Positions 53,560-60,214 of a stretch of DNA of 60,214 nt are shown here, piece by piece. This stretch comes from Microbacteriaceae bacterium (GTDB taxonomy: Bacteria; Actinomycetota; Actinomycetes; Actinomycetales; Microbacteriaceae), in assembly GCA_025463565.1 (NCBI GenBank), contig JAODAT010000095.1, positions 1-60,214 on the forward strand, read 5' to 3'. The notes under the pieces are model-generated. The model ran no database searches. It was not told the DNA's origin and was given only the letters and a program-made list of their open reading frames with translations. Position 1 is the stretch's first letter; every line of letters starts with the position of its first letter. The position numbers and the translations under genes are program-made.

Positions 53560-54590
53560 ATGACAGCGCTGTGATCGACGTGATCGTGGCCGGTGGCGGC
53601 CCGGTCGGACTGGCCGCGGCGGTCGAGGCGAGGATGCGCGGACTGAGCGTCACGGTCATCGAGCCGCGGGACGACGTCATCGACAAGGCCTGCGGCGAGG
53701 GCCTGATGCCGGGAGCGCTGCCCGCGCTGGCCCGTCTCGGCGTCGACCCACCCGGTTTCACGCTGCGCGGCGTGAGTTACCGGGGCGCCAAGCGTTCGGT
53801 CGATCACCTGTTCACGAACGGCAACGGGCGCGGCGTGCGCAGGACGACACTGCACACGGCGCTTCACGAGCGAGCGGCGGCGCTCGGCGCCGAGTTCGTG
53901 AAGGCGAAGGTGGATGACCTTCGGCAGGACGCGGACGGGGTCACTGCCTCAGGGCTCCGCGGCCGGTATCTTCTGGCGGCGGACGGGCTGCACTCAACGG
54001 TTCGCAGGCTGGTGGGACTGGACAAGCCGGTGCCCGCGCGTAGACGTCGGTACGGCCTGCGCCGGCATTTTTTCATGGAGCCGGAGTCCGATCTCATCGA
54101 GATCTACTGGACGCCGACCGTCGAGGCGTACGTCACCCCGGTCGGCGGCGGAATCGTTGGCATCTCGATGCTGGGACGGCAGGGCACCGACTTCGAGGCG
54201 ACGCTGGCCGCGATTCCCGACCTCGCTCGTCGCACCAAGGGTCGAGAGCCGGCCAGTTCGTTGCGCGGTGCCGGGCCGTTCCGCCAGGGTTCGGCTCGAC
54301 GCGCCGCCGGCCGCGTGATGCTGGTCGGCGATGCGTCGGGTTACGTCGACGCGATCACCGGCGAGGGCGTGCGGGTCGGACTCGCGCAGGCCCGGGCCGC
54401 GATCGACTGCGTCGTGGCGGATGCCCCGCACGCCTACGAGCGTGCCTGGTCGTCGTCGACGCGGGATTTCCGCGTGCTCACGTCGGGACTGGTTGCCGCC
54501 GCGACCTCCCCATTCCGCGGCGCGATCGTGCCGGTGGCGGCGGCGCTGCCGGGTGTCTTCGGCGCGACGGTGGACCGGCTGGCGCGTTAG
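53556..54590 (+). CDS. srsC: FAD-dependent monooxygenase (SrsC-like)
   Basis: 344 residues from GTG 53556. Rossmann motif VAGGGPVGLAAAVEA at the N-terminus and the second FAD motif GDASGYVDAITGEGV near residue 265. The GG-reductase/UbiH-like group hydroxylates phenolic rings or reduces isoprenoids; SrsC hydroxylates alkylresorcinols. Third gene of the operon. Confidence 0.87.
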   Translation: MNDSAVIDVIVAGGGPVGLAAAVEARMRGLSVTVIEPRDDVIDKACGEGLMPGALPALARLGVDPPGFTLRGVSYRGAKRSVDHLFTNGNGRGVRRTTLHTALHERAAALGAEFVKAKVDDLRQDADGVTASGLRGRYLLAADGLHSTVRRLVGLDKPVPARRRRYGLRRHFFMEPESDLIEIYWTPTVEAYVTPVGGGIVGISMLGRQGTDFEATLAAIPDLARRTKGREPASSLRGAGPFRQGSARRAAGRVMLVGDASGYVDAITGEGVRVGLAQARAAIDCVVADAPHAYERAWSSSTRDFRVLTSGLVAAATSPFRGAIVPVAAALPGVFGATVDRLAR

Positions 54591-54594
54591 CGTT

Positions 54595-54688
54595 CTGCCG
54601 GTCGAGTAGCGCGCGAAGCACGCGTATCGAGACCCTCCGTTGGGTTTCGATACGCGAGTCGCTTCGCGCCGCGCTACTCAACCAGCAG
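54595..54688. repeat. 94-bp inverted repeat resembling a Microbacteriaceae dispersed element
   Basis: Two arms of about 40 bp each (start CTGCCGGTCGAGTAGCGCG, end GCGCTACTCAACCAGCAG), with the inner GCGTATCGA / TCGATACGC words. It lies between convergent srsC and marR and supplies the last codons and stop of marR. Similar words recur between genes in many Microbacteriaceae genomes. Confidence 0.7.
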
Positions 54689-55109
54689 AAGCCGCCGCGA
54701 TCAGCTCCGTCAGCTCGTCACGGATGGCCTCCAGCCGCGAAACCGGCATCCCGAGCCTGGCGACGACCTGGCCGGGCACCGCGAGCGCCCGCTCGCGCAG
54801 GGCGCGGCCGGCGGCCGTCAGTTCGACATCCAGTGCGCGTTCGTCGTCGGCGTTGCGGGTGCGGGTGATGAGCCCGGCCGCTTCGAGGCGTTTAAGCAGC
54901 GGCGACAGCGTGGCCGGCTCGAGAAACAGCGCGTCGCCGATGTGGCTGACCCGGCGCGGGCTGCGCTCCCAGAGCGCGAGCATCACCAGGTACTGCGGAT
55001 GGGTGAGTCCGAGCGGTTCGAGTATTGGGCGGTAGAGCGCGATGACGCTGCGGGATGCCGCGGCCAGCGCGAAGCACACCTGGCGGTCGAGTTCGAGAGG
55101 GTCGGTCAT
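54678..55109 (-). CDS. MarR-family regulator, OhrR-like
   Basis: 143 residues. Winged helix with LTHPQYLVMLALWE and SHIGDALFLEPATLSPLLKRLEAAG, then RNADDERALDVELT. Cys12 (LDRQVCFALAAASR) sits where OhrR has its peroxide-sensing Cys15, and the context LxxQxCFAL is OhrR-like. No ohr gene is next to it. ATG is 6 nt after TAGTAT on the minus strand, so probably leaderless. Confidence 0.88.
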   Translation of the reverse strand: MTDPLELDRQVCFALAAASRSVIALYRPILEPLGLTHPQYLVMLALWERSPRRVSHIGDALFLEPATLSPLLKRLEAAGLITRTRNADDERALDVELTAAGRALRERALAVPGQVVARLGMPVSRLEAIRDELTELIAAASAG

Positions 55110-55137
55110 TTCGCAATACTACCAAGTGGGCGTATAG

Positions 55138-55149
55138 TTAGTGCACTAA
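55138..55149. promoter_or_regulatory. Palindromic operator between marR and 55162 gene
   Basis: TTAGTGCACTAA, perfect 12-bp palindrome. It overlaps the likely start of the plus-strand transcript (TATAGT -10 at 55133-55138) and the -35 zone of marR. Confidence 0.7.
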
Positions 55150-55161
55150 GGAGTTCCAATA

Positions 55162-55356
55162 ATGAGCACCGCAATCCCTTGGTGGGACCGCCTCAACAAC
55201 GCACTTCGACCGCGCATCGGACCGCCGCCGCTCGGCCCATACGGCCAGCCGCCCGCCGTGCACGACAAGCCATGCCCGCTGTGTGGACAACCGATGGACG
55301 GCCACACATTCGAGCATCGCGGCAACAACAAGCCGACTCTGATGCACTGCCCTTAA
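55162..55356 (+). CDS. 64-residue cysteine-containing small protein
   Basis: Starts ATG 55162 with AAGGAG 8 nt upstream. A proline-rich first half (GPPPLGPYGQPP) and CPLCGQPMDGHTFEHRGNNKP with a CxxC, several His and a final Cys, a possible zinc-binding site. No family recognised. Divergent from marR under the shared palindrome, so a likely target of that regulator. Confidence 0.6.
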   Translation: MSTAIPWWDRLNNALRPRIGPPPLGPYGQPPAVHDKPCPLCGQPMDGHTFEHRGNNKPTLMHCP

Positions 55357-56009
55357 CCGAGCAGCAGCTTTTCCAACTCGGCGGCGGTCTTCACAGACGC
55401 GACGGTTCCCACCGCTTCGGCCGGCGAGCCGTAGCCCCACTCGACGAAGATCGTCGGCACGCCGTGCTCGGCCGCTCCGAGCACGTCGTAGTGCCGGTCG
55501 CCGACCAGGACGGGTTTCGAGGCGTCGTGCCCCGCCGCCCTGATGCGGCGCAGGGCCTCTTCCACGACATCCGCCTTCGAACTGCGCACCTCGTCCTCGG
55601 AGGCGCCGGTGAGAAAGTCGAACGAGTCGGCGAGGTCGAAGTGTTCGAGCATGACCGTGGCGAGCGACTCCGGCTTGGAAGTCGCGAGCGACAACGGGAT
55701 CGGTGAACGGCCGAGATCGCGGATGAGCTGGCCGACGCCCGGATACATAGTGCTGTCGAACGCCCCGTTGGCGAGGTAGTGGGGGCGGTAGGTGTCGAGC
55801 GCGTGCTCTGCTTCTTCGAGGTTCATGCCCTCTCGGTCGCGGAACGAGTCGAGAATCGGCGGCCCCACCCATTCGAGCAGCTGCGCCGGCGACGGCACGG
55901 GCCTGCCCAGTTGTTCGAGCGTCCAGGCGAGTGATGCCGTGATGCCGGGCGCGGAGTCGACGATCGTGCCGTCGAGGTCGAACAGTATGCAACTCCAGGG
56001 CGCGGTCAT
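55353..56009 (-). CDS. HAD-superfamily hydrolase (phosphoglycolate-phosphatase-like)
   Basis: 218 residues. Motif I LFDLDGTIVDS at about 8-18, motif II LATSKPES, motif III around the Lys of SSKADVVEEA, motif IV GDRHYDVLGA. Cap domain in the C1 position as in Gph/PGMB. Substrate not predictable. Overlaps the small gene by 4 bp at the stops (TTAA). Confidence 0.9.
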   Translation of the reverse strand: MTAPWSCILFDLDGTIVDSAPGITASLAWTLEQLGRPVPSPAQLLEWVGPPILDSFRDREGMNLEEAEHALDTYRPHYLANGAFDSTMYPGVGQLIRDLGRSPIPLSLATSKPESLATVMLEHFDLADSFDFLTGASEDEVRSSKADVVEEALRRIRAAGHDASKPVLVGDRHYDVLGAAEHGVPTIFVEWGYGSPAEAVGTVASVKTAAELEKLLLG

Positions 56010-56043
56010 CGTGGTTCCAGCCTAGGTTCTGAACGGCGGCGGT

Positions 56044-56739
56044 TTAGAACAGGCGCGAATGGCTGTCGTCGAGCCCGCGCATCGCGTCGTAGTCGAGGAG
56101 GAGGCAGCGGATGCCGCGGTCCTCGGCCAGCGTGCGCGCCTGCGGCTTGATCTCCTGGGCCGCGAACACGCCGCGCACTGGCGCGAGGTGCGGATCGCGG
56201 TTCATGAGCTCGAGGTACCGGGTGAGCTGCTCGACCCCGTCGATGTCGCCCCTGCGTTTGATCTCGACGGCGACCGCGGCACCATCCGCGTCCCGGGCGA
56301 GGATGTCGACCGGCCCGATCGCGGTCATGTACTCGCGGCGCACCAGCGTGTGGCCATCGCCGAGAAGTTCGATCTGCGCGGCCAGCAGCTTCTGCAAGTC
56401 GGCCTCGACGCCGTCCTTCTGCAGACCAGGGTCGATCCCGAGCTCGTGAGCGCTGTCGTGCAGGATCTCGTGGATGGAGATCACGAGAAGGTCGGCCGTT
56501 TTCGCCTGGCTGACCTTCCAGATCTCGCTGACCCCGGCATCCACCTGCTCCTGGTCGGGGTCGATCGTTGAGAAGGTGGCGGGCGGACTCATCCAGTTGA
56601 GCGGTTTGTAGCTCAGCGAGTCGGAGTGCACGAGCACGCTGCCGTCGGCCTTGAGCATCAGCAGCCGGGTGGCGAGTGGGAGGTGCGCGCTCAGCCGGCC
56701 GGCGTAGTCGACGGAACAACGGGCAATGACGAGACGCAC
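56044..56739 (-). CDS. nucS: Mismatch-specific endonuclease NucS/EndoMS
   Basis: 231 residues from GTG 56739 ([20 protein letters not shown], the usual NucS start). Contains [11 protein letters not shown] and the restriction-like core ([20 protein letters not shown], with the D/E-x-K catalytic residues), and ends SRLF, a possible beta-clamp tip. Cuts at mismatches; replaces MutS/MutL in actinobacteria. A 33-bp duplication gives an upstream in-frame GTG at 56772, so the true start is not certain. Confidence 0.93.
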   Translation of the reverse strand: MRLVIARCSVDYAGRLSAHLPLATRLLMLKADGSVLVHSDSLSYKPLNWMSPPATFSTIDPDQEQVDAGVSEIWKVSQAKTADLLVISIHEILHDSAHELGIDPGLQKDGVEADLQKLLAAQIELLGDGHTLVRREYMTAIGPVDILARDADGAAVAVEIKRRGDIDGVEQLTRYLELMNRDPHLAPVRGVFAAQEIKPQARTLAEDRGIRCLLLDYDAMRGLDDSHSRLF

Positions 56740-56781
56740 GCGTCGAGCATAAGCCAGCGCGCCGAGACGCACGCGTCGAGC
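56730..56781. repeat. 19-bp direct repeat at the nucS start
   Basis: CGAGACGCACGCGTCGAGC at 56730-56748 and again at 56763-56781, 33 bp apart, in frame. The repeat carries a GTG start on the minus strand in each copy. Confidence 0.85.
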
Positions 56782-56797
56782 TCAAAGCAGGCTGGGC

Positions 56798-56976
56798 TCA
56801 GAGCAGCGCGCGCAGCTCTTCCGCACTCAGCGCCAGCCACGGTCCTGACGGGTTGATGACCAGTCCGGCATAGGGAGCGTTGCCGCTTCTTTCACGACGT
56901 CGTCGTAGCTCGCCTGCTCCGGTTTCGCGGCGAAGCTCGCGACCGCCTCGCGCAGCGGAACGTTGTCGACGGGCAT
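56798..56976 (-). pseudogene. Remnant of an SseB-family gene
   Basis: From ATG 56976 the first 30 or so codons read MPVDNVPLREAVASFAAKPE, like the N-terminus of SseB-family proteins. In a different frame near the end lies YAGLVINPSGPWLALSAEEL, like the SseB C-terminus, ending at TGA 56798. The middle of the gene is missing and the two parts are out of frame, so it is probably a deletion remnant. Confidence 0.5.
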
Positions 56977-57038
56977 GCGTTCGACGCTACGCGCCGGGAT
57001 TGTGCGCTCGCGTCACGAGTGTGCCTGCGCGCCGCCGC

Positions 57039-58277
57039 TCAATCGCGACGCGGGGGCACGATCGAAGGGCTGCCCGGCGGTGCGGTACGCGGCCGGGCGG
57101 CACCGGAAGCGACGCCGGCCACCGCGACCAGCACGAGCACCACGAGCAGGGCGTGCAGCAGGCCGAACTGCTGGCCGAGGAAGCCGATCACCGGTGGGCC
57201 GACCAGGAACGCGAAGTATCCGATGGTGGCGACTGCGCTCACCCGCGCGGCCGCGGTGGCCCGGTCGTCTGCCGCGGCCGACATCCCAACCGGGAAGCCG
57301 AGCGATGCGCCGAGCCCCCAGAGCACCACGCCGAGGATCGCGACCGAGAGCACGGGCACGAAGATGACGATCACCAGGCCGATGCCGGCGAGCACCGCGG
57401 ATGCCCGCAGCACGCGAACCCGCCCGAACCGGTCGAGCAGTCTGACGCCGGCCAGTCGCCCGATCGTCATGGCTCCCACGAACACGGCCAGCACGAGCGC
57501 TCCGCCCGCCTTGGTGGTGCCGTGCCCGTCGACGAACGAGAGGGCGAGCCAGTCGTTCGCGGAGCCCTCGGCGAACGCCATGCCGAGCACGATGAGTCCG
57601 ATGACGATGGTGCGCGGGTCGCGCCAGATGCCGAGCCGGCTGCGCCAGGTCGTTTCGGGTGCCACGGACGAGTCTTCCTGAACGCTGTGCTCGGATTGCA
57701 GGAAGCGCACGGAAATGAGTGCGCCGACACCGAACAGGAGGGCGGACGCTCCGAGGTGGATCGCGATCGGCAGGTTCACGGCCTGGGCGAGGGCGCCGAG
57801 TCCCGCCCCGGCGATCGTGCCGATGCTGAAAAAGGCGTGGAACACGGGCATCACCGCGCGGCCGAGGGCACGTTCGTTGGTGGCGCCGAGCAGGTTCATC
57901 GACACGTCGCACAGGGAGAACGCCATGCCGAAGACGACGAGCCCGATGACGACGAGCCACGGCGTCGGGCCGACGGTAGCGCCGACGCCGGCGAGAGCGA
58001 ACCCGACCGCACCGATCGACACCGCCCAGCCAACGGAGTGTCGCGCGCCGAGCCGTGCGATGACGTGACTGGATGCCAGCAGCCCGAGGATCGACCCGGC
58101 GGCGATGCCGAACAGCAGCAGGCCCATCTGCGAGGTCGACGCGTGCAGCGCGAGCTTCACGGCGGGGATGCGTGAGGCCCAGCTGGCCATCACGACGCCG
58201 CAGAGGGCGAAGATCACGAACAGCGCATTGCGCCATGCGAGTACCTGCTGGCGCGTGAGCGCGGTGGATGACGTCAT
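57039..58277 (-). CDS. MFS transporter
   Basis: 412 residues with 12 predicted membrane helices. N-terminal half with ASRIPAVKLALHASTSQMGLLLFGIAAGS, conserved loop GARHSVGWA, and the second half starting around residue 215. Related in style to the YbjJ group of sugar or drug exporters; substrate unknown. Divergent from a LacI regulator across a palindrome, so probably under its control. Confidence 0.88.
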   Translation of the reverse strand: MTSSTALTRQQVLAWRNALFVIFALCGVVMASWASRIPAVKLALHASTSQMGLLLFGIAAGSILGLLASSHVIARLGARHSVGWAVSIGAVGFALAGVGATVGPTPWLVVIGLVVFGMAFSLCDVSMNLLGATNERALGRAVMPVFHAFFSIGTIAGAGLGALAQAVNLPIAIHLGASALLFGVGALISVRFLQSEHSVQEDSSVAPETTWRSRLGIWRDPRTIVIGLIVLGMAFAEGSANDWLALSFVDGHGTTKAGGALVLAVFVGAMTIGRLAGVRLLDRFGRVRVLRASAVLAGIGLVIVIFVPVLSVAILGVVLWGLGASLGFPVGMSAAADDRATAAARVSAVATIGYFAFLVGPPVIGFLGQQFGLLHALLVVLVLVAVAGVASGAARPRTAPPGSPSIVPPRRD

Positions 58278-58290
58278 AAGAAAACCCTGG

Positions 58291-58320
58291 GTCGAATCGA
58301 TTCGATCGAATCGATTCGAC
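58291..58320. promoter_or_regulatory. 30-bp palindromic LacI operator
   Basis: A perfect 30-bp palindrome made of two adjoining copies of the 14-bp palindrome TCGAATCGATTCGA (58292-58305, 58306-58319) plus one flanking base each side. Each has a central CG in AATCGATT, typical of LacI-family sites. It lies between the divergent MFS and LacI genes. Confidence 0.85.
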
Positions 58321-58334
58321 TAAGCTATCAAGCC

Positions 58335-59378
58335 ATGGCGAACGAGGCAAGACCGACCCTGGCCGCGGTGGCGGCGCGGGCCGGCGTGTCGTCATCCACG
58401 GCATCCCTTGCCTTCAGCGGAAGCGGTCCGGTCTCGGCGGAGACGAAGCAGCGGGTGCTCGCCGCGGCCGCCGAACTCGACTACGCCGGGCCGGATCCGC
58501 GAGCCCGCTCACTGCGCCGCGGCCGTTCGGGCATCATCGGCGTCGTCATCGAGGATCGGCTGCGTGACGCCTTCCGCGACCCGATCATCATTGCGATGCT
58601 CGACGGCCTCGCCGACGAGGTCGGCGCGATCGGCGCGAGTCTTCTGCTCATCACGCAGGGCGAGGAGACCGACGGCGCCGTGGAGTCGGCACCGGTCGAC
58701 GCGGTGGTGCTGTTCGGGTGCAGCACCCGCGTGACCGTCTCCGTCGACGTGCTGCGACGCCGCGGCATTCCCGTGGTCGCGATCGAGGCCGAGCGCCTGG
58801 ATGGCGTGGTCGCGATCGACCTCGACAACCGCCCGGCTTCGAGGCTGCTGGCCTCGAAGCTCGCGGAACTCGGTCATCGTGCGGTCGCCGTCGTCACCCT
58901 CCCCCTGGAGGCCACGCACCGGCGTGGCCTGGTCTCACTCGAGCACGAGTCCGCGGCGACCGGCTGGGTGGCGACCGAGCGGCTGGCGGGGGTTCGAGAG
59001 GTGTTCCCCGAGGCGATCGTCTGGTCGAGCGCGGGGAGCTTCATCGAGGAGGGTGTGCTTGCCGGCCGCGCGTTGCTGGAGCACGATGCCCCGACCGCGA
59101 TCATCGCCCAAAGCGACCTGCTCGCGGCGGGAGTGATTCGGGCCGCCACCGAACTGGGAATACGTGTTCCCGACGATCTCAGCGTGGTCGGCTTCGACGG
59201 GGTAGAGGTCGACGGTATCGAGCTGACCACCATCCGCCAGCCGGCGGTCGACCGTGGTCGCGCAGCAGGTCGCGCCGTGCTCGATTTGCTGGCCGGTGGC
59301 TCGCCGGCCGATGTCGGGTTCCACGGTGAGTTCGTCGAGGGCTCGACCGTAGGTCGAGCGAGAGTCTGGGTTCACTAA
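58335..59378 (+). CDS. LacI-family transcriptional regulator
   Basis: 347 residues. DNA-binding head (TLAAVAARAGVSSSTASLAFSGSGPVSAETKQRVLAAAAEL, about 8-50), then a periplasmic-binding-protein core with IGVVIEDRLRD and PDDLSVVGFDGVEVDGIELTTIRQP. Effector unknown. TAAGCT ends 8 nt before the ATG and there is no ribosome-binding site, so leaderless transcription is possible. It probably binds the operator upstream. Confidence 0.93.
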   Translation: MANEARPTLAAVAARAGVSSSTASLAFSGSGPVSAETKQRVLAAAAELDYAGPDPRARSLRRGRSGIIGVVIEDRLRDAFRDPIIIAMLDGLADEVGAIGASLLLITQGEETDGAVESAPVDAVVLFGCSTRVTVSVDVLRRRGIPVVAIEAERLDGVVAIDLDNRPASRLLASKLAELGHRAVAVVTLPLEATHRRGLVSLEHESAATGWVATERLAGVREVFPEAIVWSSAGSFIEEGVLAGRALLEHDAPTAIIAQSDLLAAGVIRAATELGIRVPDDLSVVGFDGVEVDGIELTTIRQPAVDRGRAAGRAVLDLLAGGSPADVGFHGEFVEGSTVGRARVWVH

Positions 59379-59388
59379 ATTTTTATAG

Positions 59389-59404
59389 TTCACAAATTTG
59401 TGAA
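59389..59404. promoter_or_regulatory. 16-bp palindrome, TetR-type operator
   Basis: TTCACAAATTTGTGAA, perfect. Its left part is also the -35 of the ABC gene promoter. Neither neighbour is a TetR gene; the regulator may lie beyond the right edge. Confidence 0.7.
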
Positions 59405-59417
59405 TTAAGCGTAATCT
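59389..59417 (+). promoter_or_regulatory. Promoter of the ABC transporter gene
   Basis: TTCACA (59389-59394), 17-bp spacer, TAATCT (59412-59417); the start ATG 59424 is 7 nt after the -10 and has no ribosome-binding site, indicating a leaderless mRNA. Confidence 0.65.
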
Positions 59418-59423
59418 CGGTGC

Positions 59424-60214
59424 ATGACCACGATCATCGAGACCACCGGTCTCACCAAAGCGTTCGGGCGCGTCCGCGCACTGGACGGGCTCGACCTCAC
59501 CGTAACCGCAGGCGAAGTGCATGGCTATCTCGGGCCGAACGGCGCGGGCAAGTCGACGACCATACGAATCCTGCTCGGGCTGATGAAAGCGAGCGGTGGT
59601 ACTGCCACCGTATTCGGCCTCGACCCTTGGCAACGGTCGGTCGACATCCACCGCCGGCTCGCCTACGTTCCCGGCGACGTCAGCCTCTGGCCGACGCTCA
59701 GCGGTGGCGAGATCATCGACCTGCTCACGTCGCTGCGCGGCGGTGCGGACCCGGCACTCCGGGCGGCACTGATCGACGAGTTCGAGTTCAGCCCGCGAAC
59801 GAAGGCCCGCGACTACTCCAAGGGCAACCGGCAGAAGGTGGCACTCGTCGCGGCCTTCGCCAGGCCCGCCGATCTCTATGTCTTCGACGAGCCGACCAGC
59901 GGACTCGACCCGGTGATGGAGGCGGTGTTCCGGCGCCAGGTCGAGCGGGTCAAGAATGACGGTGCGACCGTGCTGCTCTCCAGCCACATCCTCAGCGAAG
60001 TGGAGGAGCTGTGCGATCGCGTCACCATCATTCGTTCCGGCAGAACCGTCGAGACGGGCACGCTCGCCGACCTCAGGCACCTCACTCGCACGACGTTCCA
60101 TGCGGTGACGGCGGCGGATGTCTCGACGCTGCCCGGCGTGCACGAGGTGCGCACCGAGGGTGACAAGACAGTCTTCGATGTCGACACGGATGCCATCCAG
60201 CCCGTGCTCGCTGC
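59424..60214 (+). CDS. ABC transporter ATP-binding protein (partial)
   Basis: First 263 residues of an ABC-2 type ATPase; the end is outside. Walker A GPNGAGKST (37-45), signature YSKGNRQKV, Walker B DLYVFDEP, H-loop SSHILSEVEEL. A membrane partner would be expected downstream. Substrate unknown; such pairs under TetR control often export drugs or lipids. Confidence 0.93.
   Translation, partial: MTTIIETTGLTKAFGRVRALDGLDLTVTAGEVHGYLGPNGAGKSTTIRILLGLMKASGGTATVFGLDPWQRSVDIHRRLAYVPGDVSLWPTLSGGEIIDLLTSLRGGADPALRAALIDEFEFSPRTKARDYSKGNRQKVALVAAFARPADLYVFDEPTSGLDPVMEAVFRRQVERVKNDGATVLLSSHILSEVEELCDRVTIIRSGRTVETGTLADLRHLTRTTFHAVTAADVSTLPGVHEVRTEGDKTVFDVDTDAIQPVLA

Noticed and set aside
59702-59715. 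LSGGE in the ABC ATPase as the signature motif
   Set aside because: It lies too early, well before Walker B; the true signature position is YSKGNRQKV.

Overview
The window is the replication-origin region of a high-GC Gram-positive chromosome, from an actinobacterium of the Micrococcales and most probably a Microbacteriaceae. The reasons are the gene order rnpA-rpmH / dnaA-dnaN-gnd-recF-dciA-gyrB-gyrA, the yidC-khpB-rsmG-parA-parB block, the crgA / srtE / trpG / pknB-pknA-pbpA-rodA-pstP-fhaB-fhaA cell-envelope block, nucS in place of MutS/MutL, many GTG and TTG starts, and GTGA/ATGA stop-start overlaps. The genus cannot be fixed by eye.

Layout. 1-5.7 kb: end of a histidinol-phosphate aminotransferase-like gene, a small holin-family membrane protein, a WXG-like protein paired with a serine hydrolase, a low-molecular-weight tyrosine phosphatase, purB and two membrane proteins. 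5.7-9.3 kb: rpsF-ssb-rpsR-rplI followed by dnaB, all on the minus strand. 9.4-19.7 kb: ino1, pcnA, a DUF6049-type membrane protein, murJ, trxB-trxA behind a textbook SigR-type promoter, an aminotransferase and ddl. 19.8-25 kb: minus-strand chromosome segregation and ribosome/membrane biogenesis cluster (parB, parA, rsmG, khpB, yidC, yidD, rnpA, rpmH) with two parS sites. 25.2-36 kb: plus-strand dnaA, oriC, dnaN, gnd, recF, dciA, gyrB, gyrA, a DUF3566 protein, then tRNA-Ile and tRNA-Ala. The strand switch at rpmH/dnaA and the DnaA-box-rich gap after dnaA place the origin at about 26.65-26.99 kb.

36.3-51.4 kb: DUF805 protein, deoC-rbsK, a cyclophilin, a rhomboid protease, crgA, a class E sortase, a 54-residue membrane protein, trpG/pabA, and the minus-strand envelope-control operon fhaA-fhaB-pstP-rodA-pbpA-pknA-pknB (Ser/Thr kinase signalling coupled to septal and lateral wall synthesis), then tRNA-Leu.

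51.4-60.2 kb is the accessory part. It has a three-gene operon with the architecture of the Streptomyces phenolic-lipid genes srsABC (type III polyketide synthase, ICMT-type methyltransferase, FAD monooxygenase). It also has an OhrR-like MarR regulator divergent from a tiny cysteine-rich protein, a HAD phosphatase, nucS, a decayed SseB-family gene, an MFS exporter divergent from a LacI regulator across a perfect 30-bp palindrome, and an ABC transporter gene with a probable leaderless promoter under a 16-bp palindrome. No phage, insertion sequence, CRISPR array or intein was seen. The best candidates for less-described biology are the srs-like operon, the WXG-hydrolase pair, the MarR/palindrome/small-protein unit and the regulatory palindromes.
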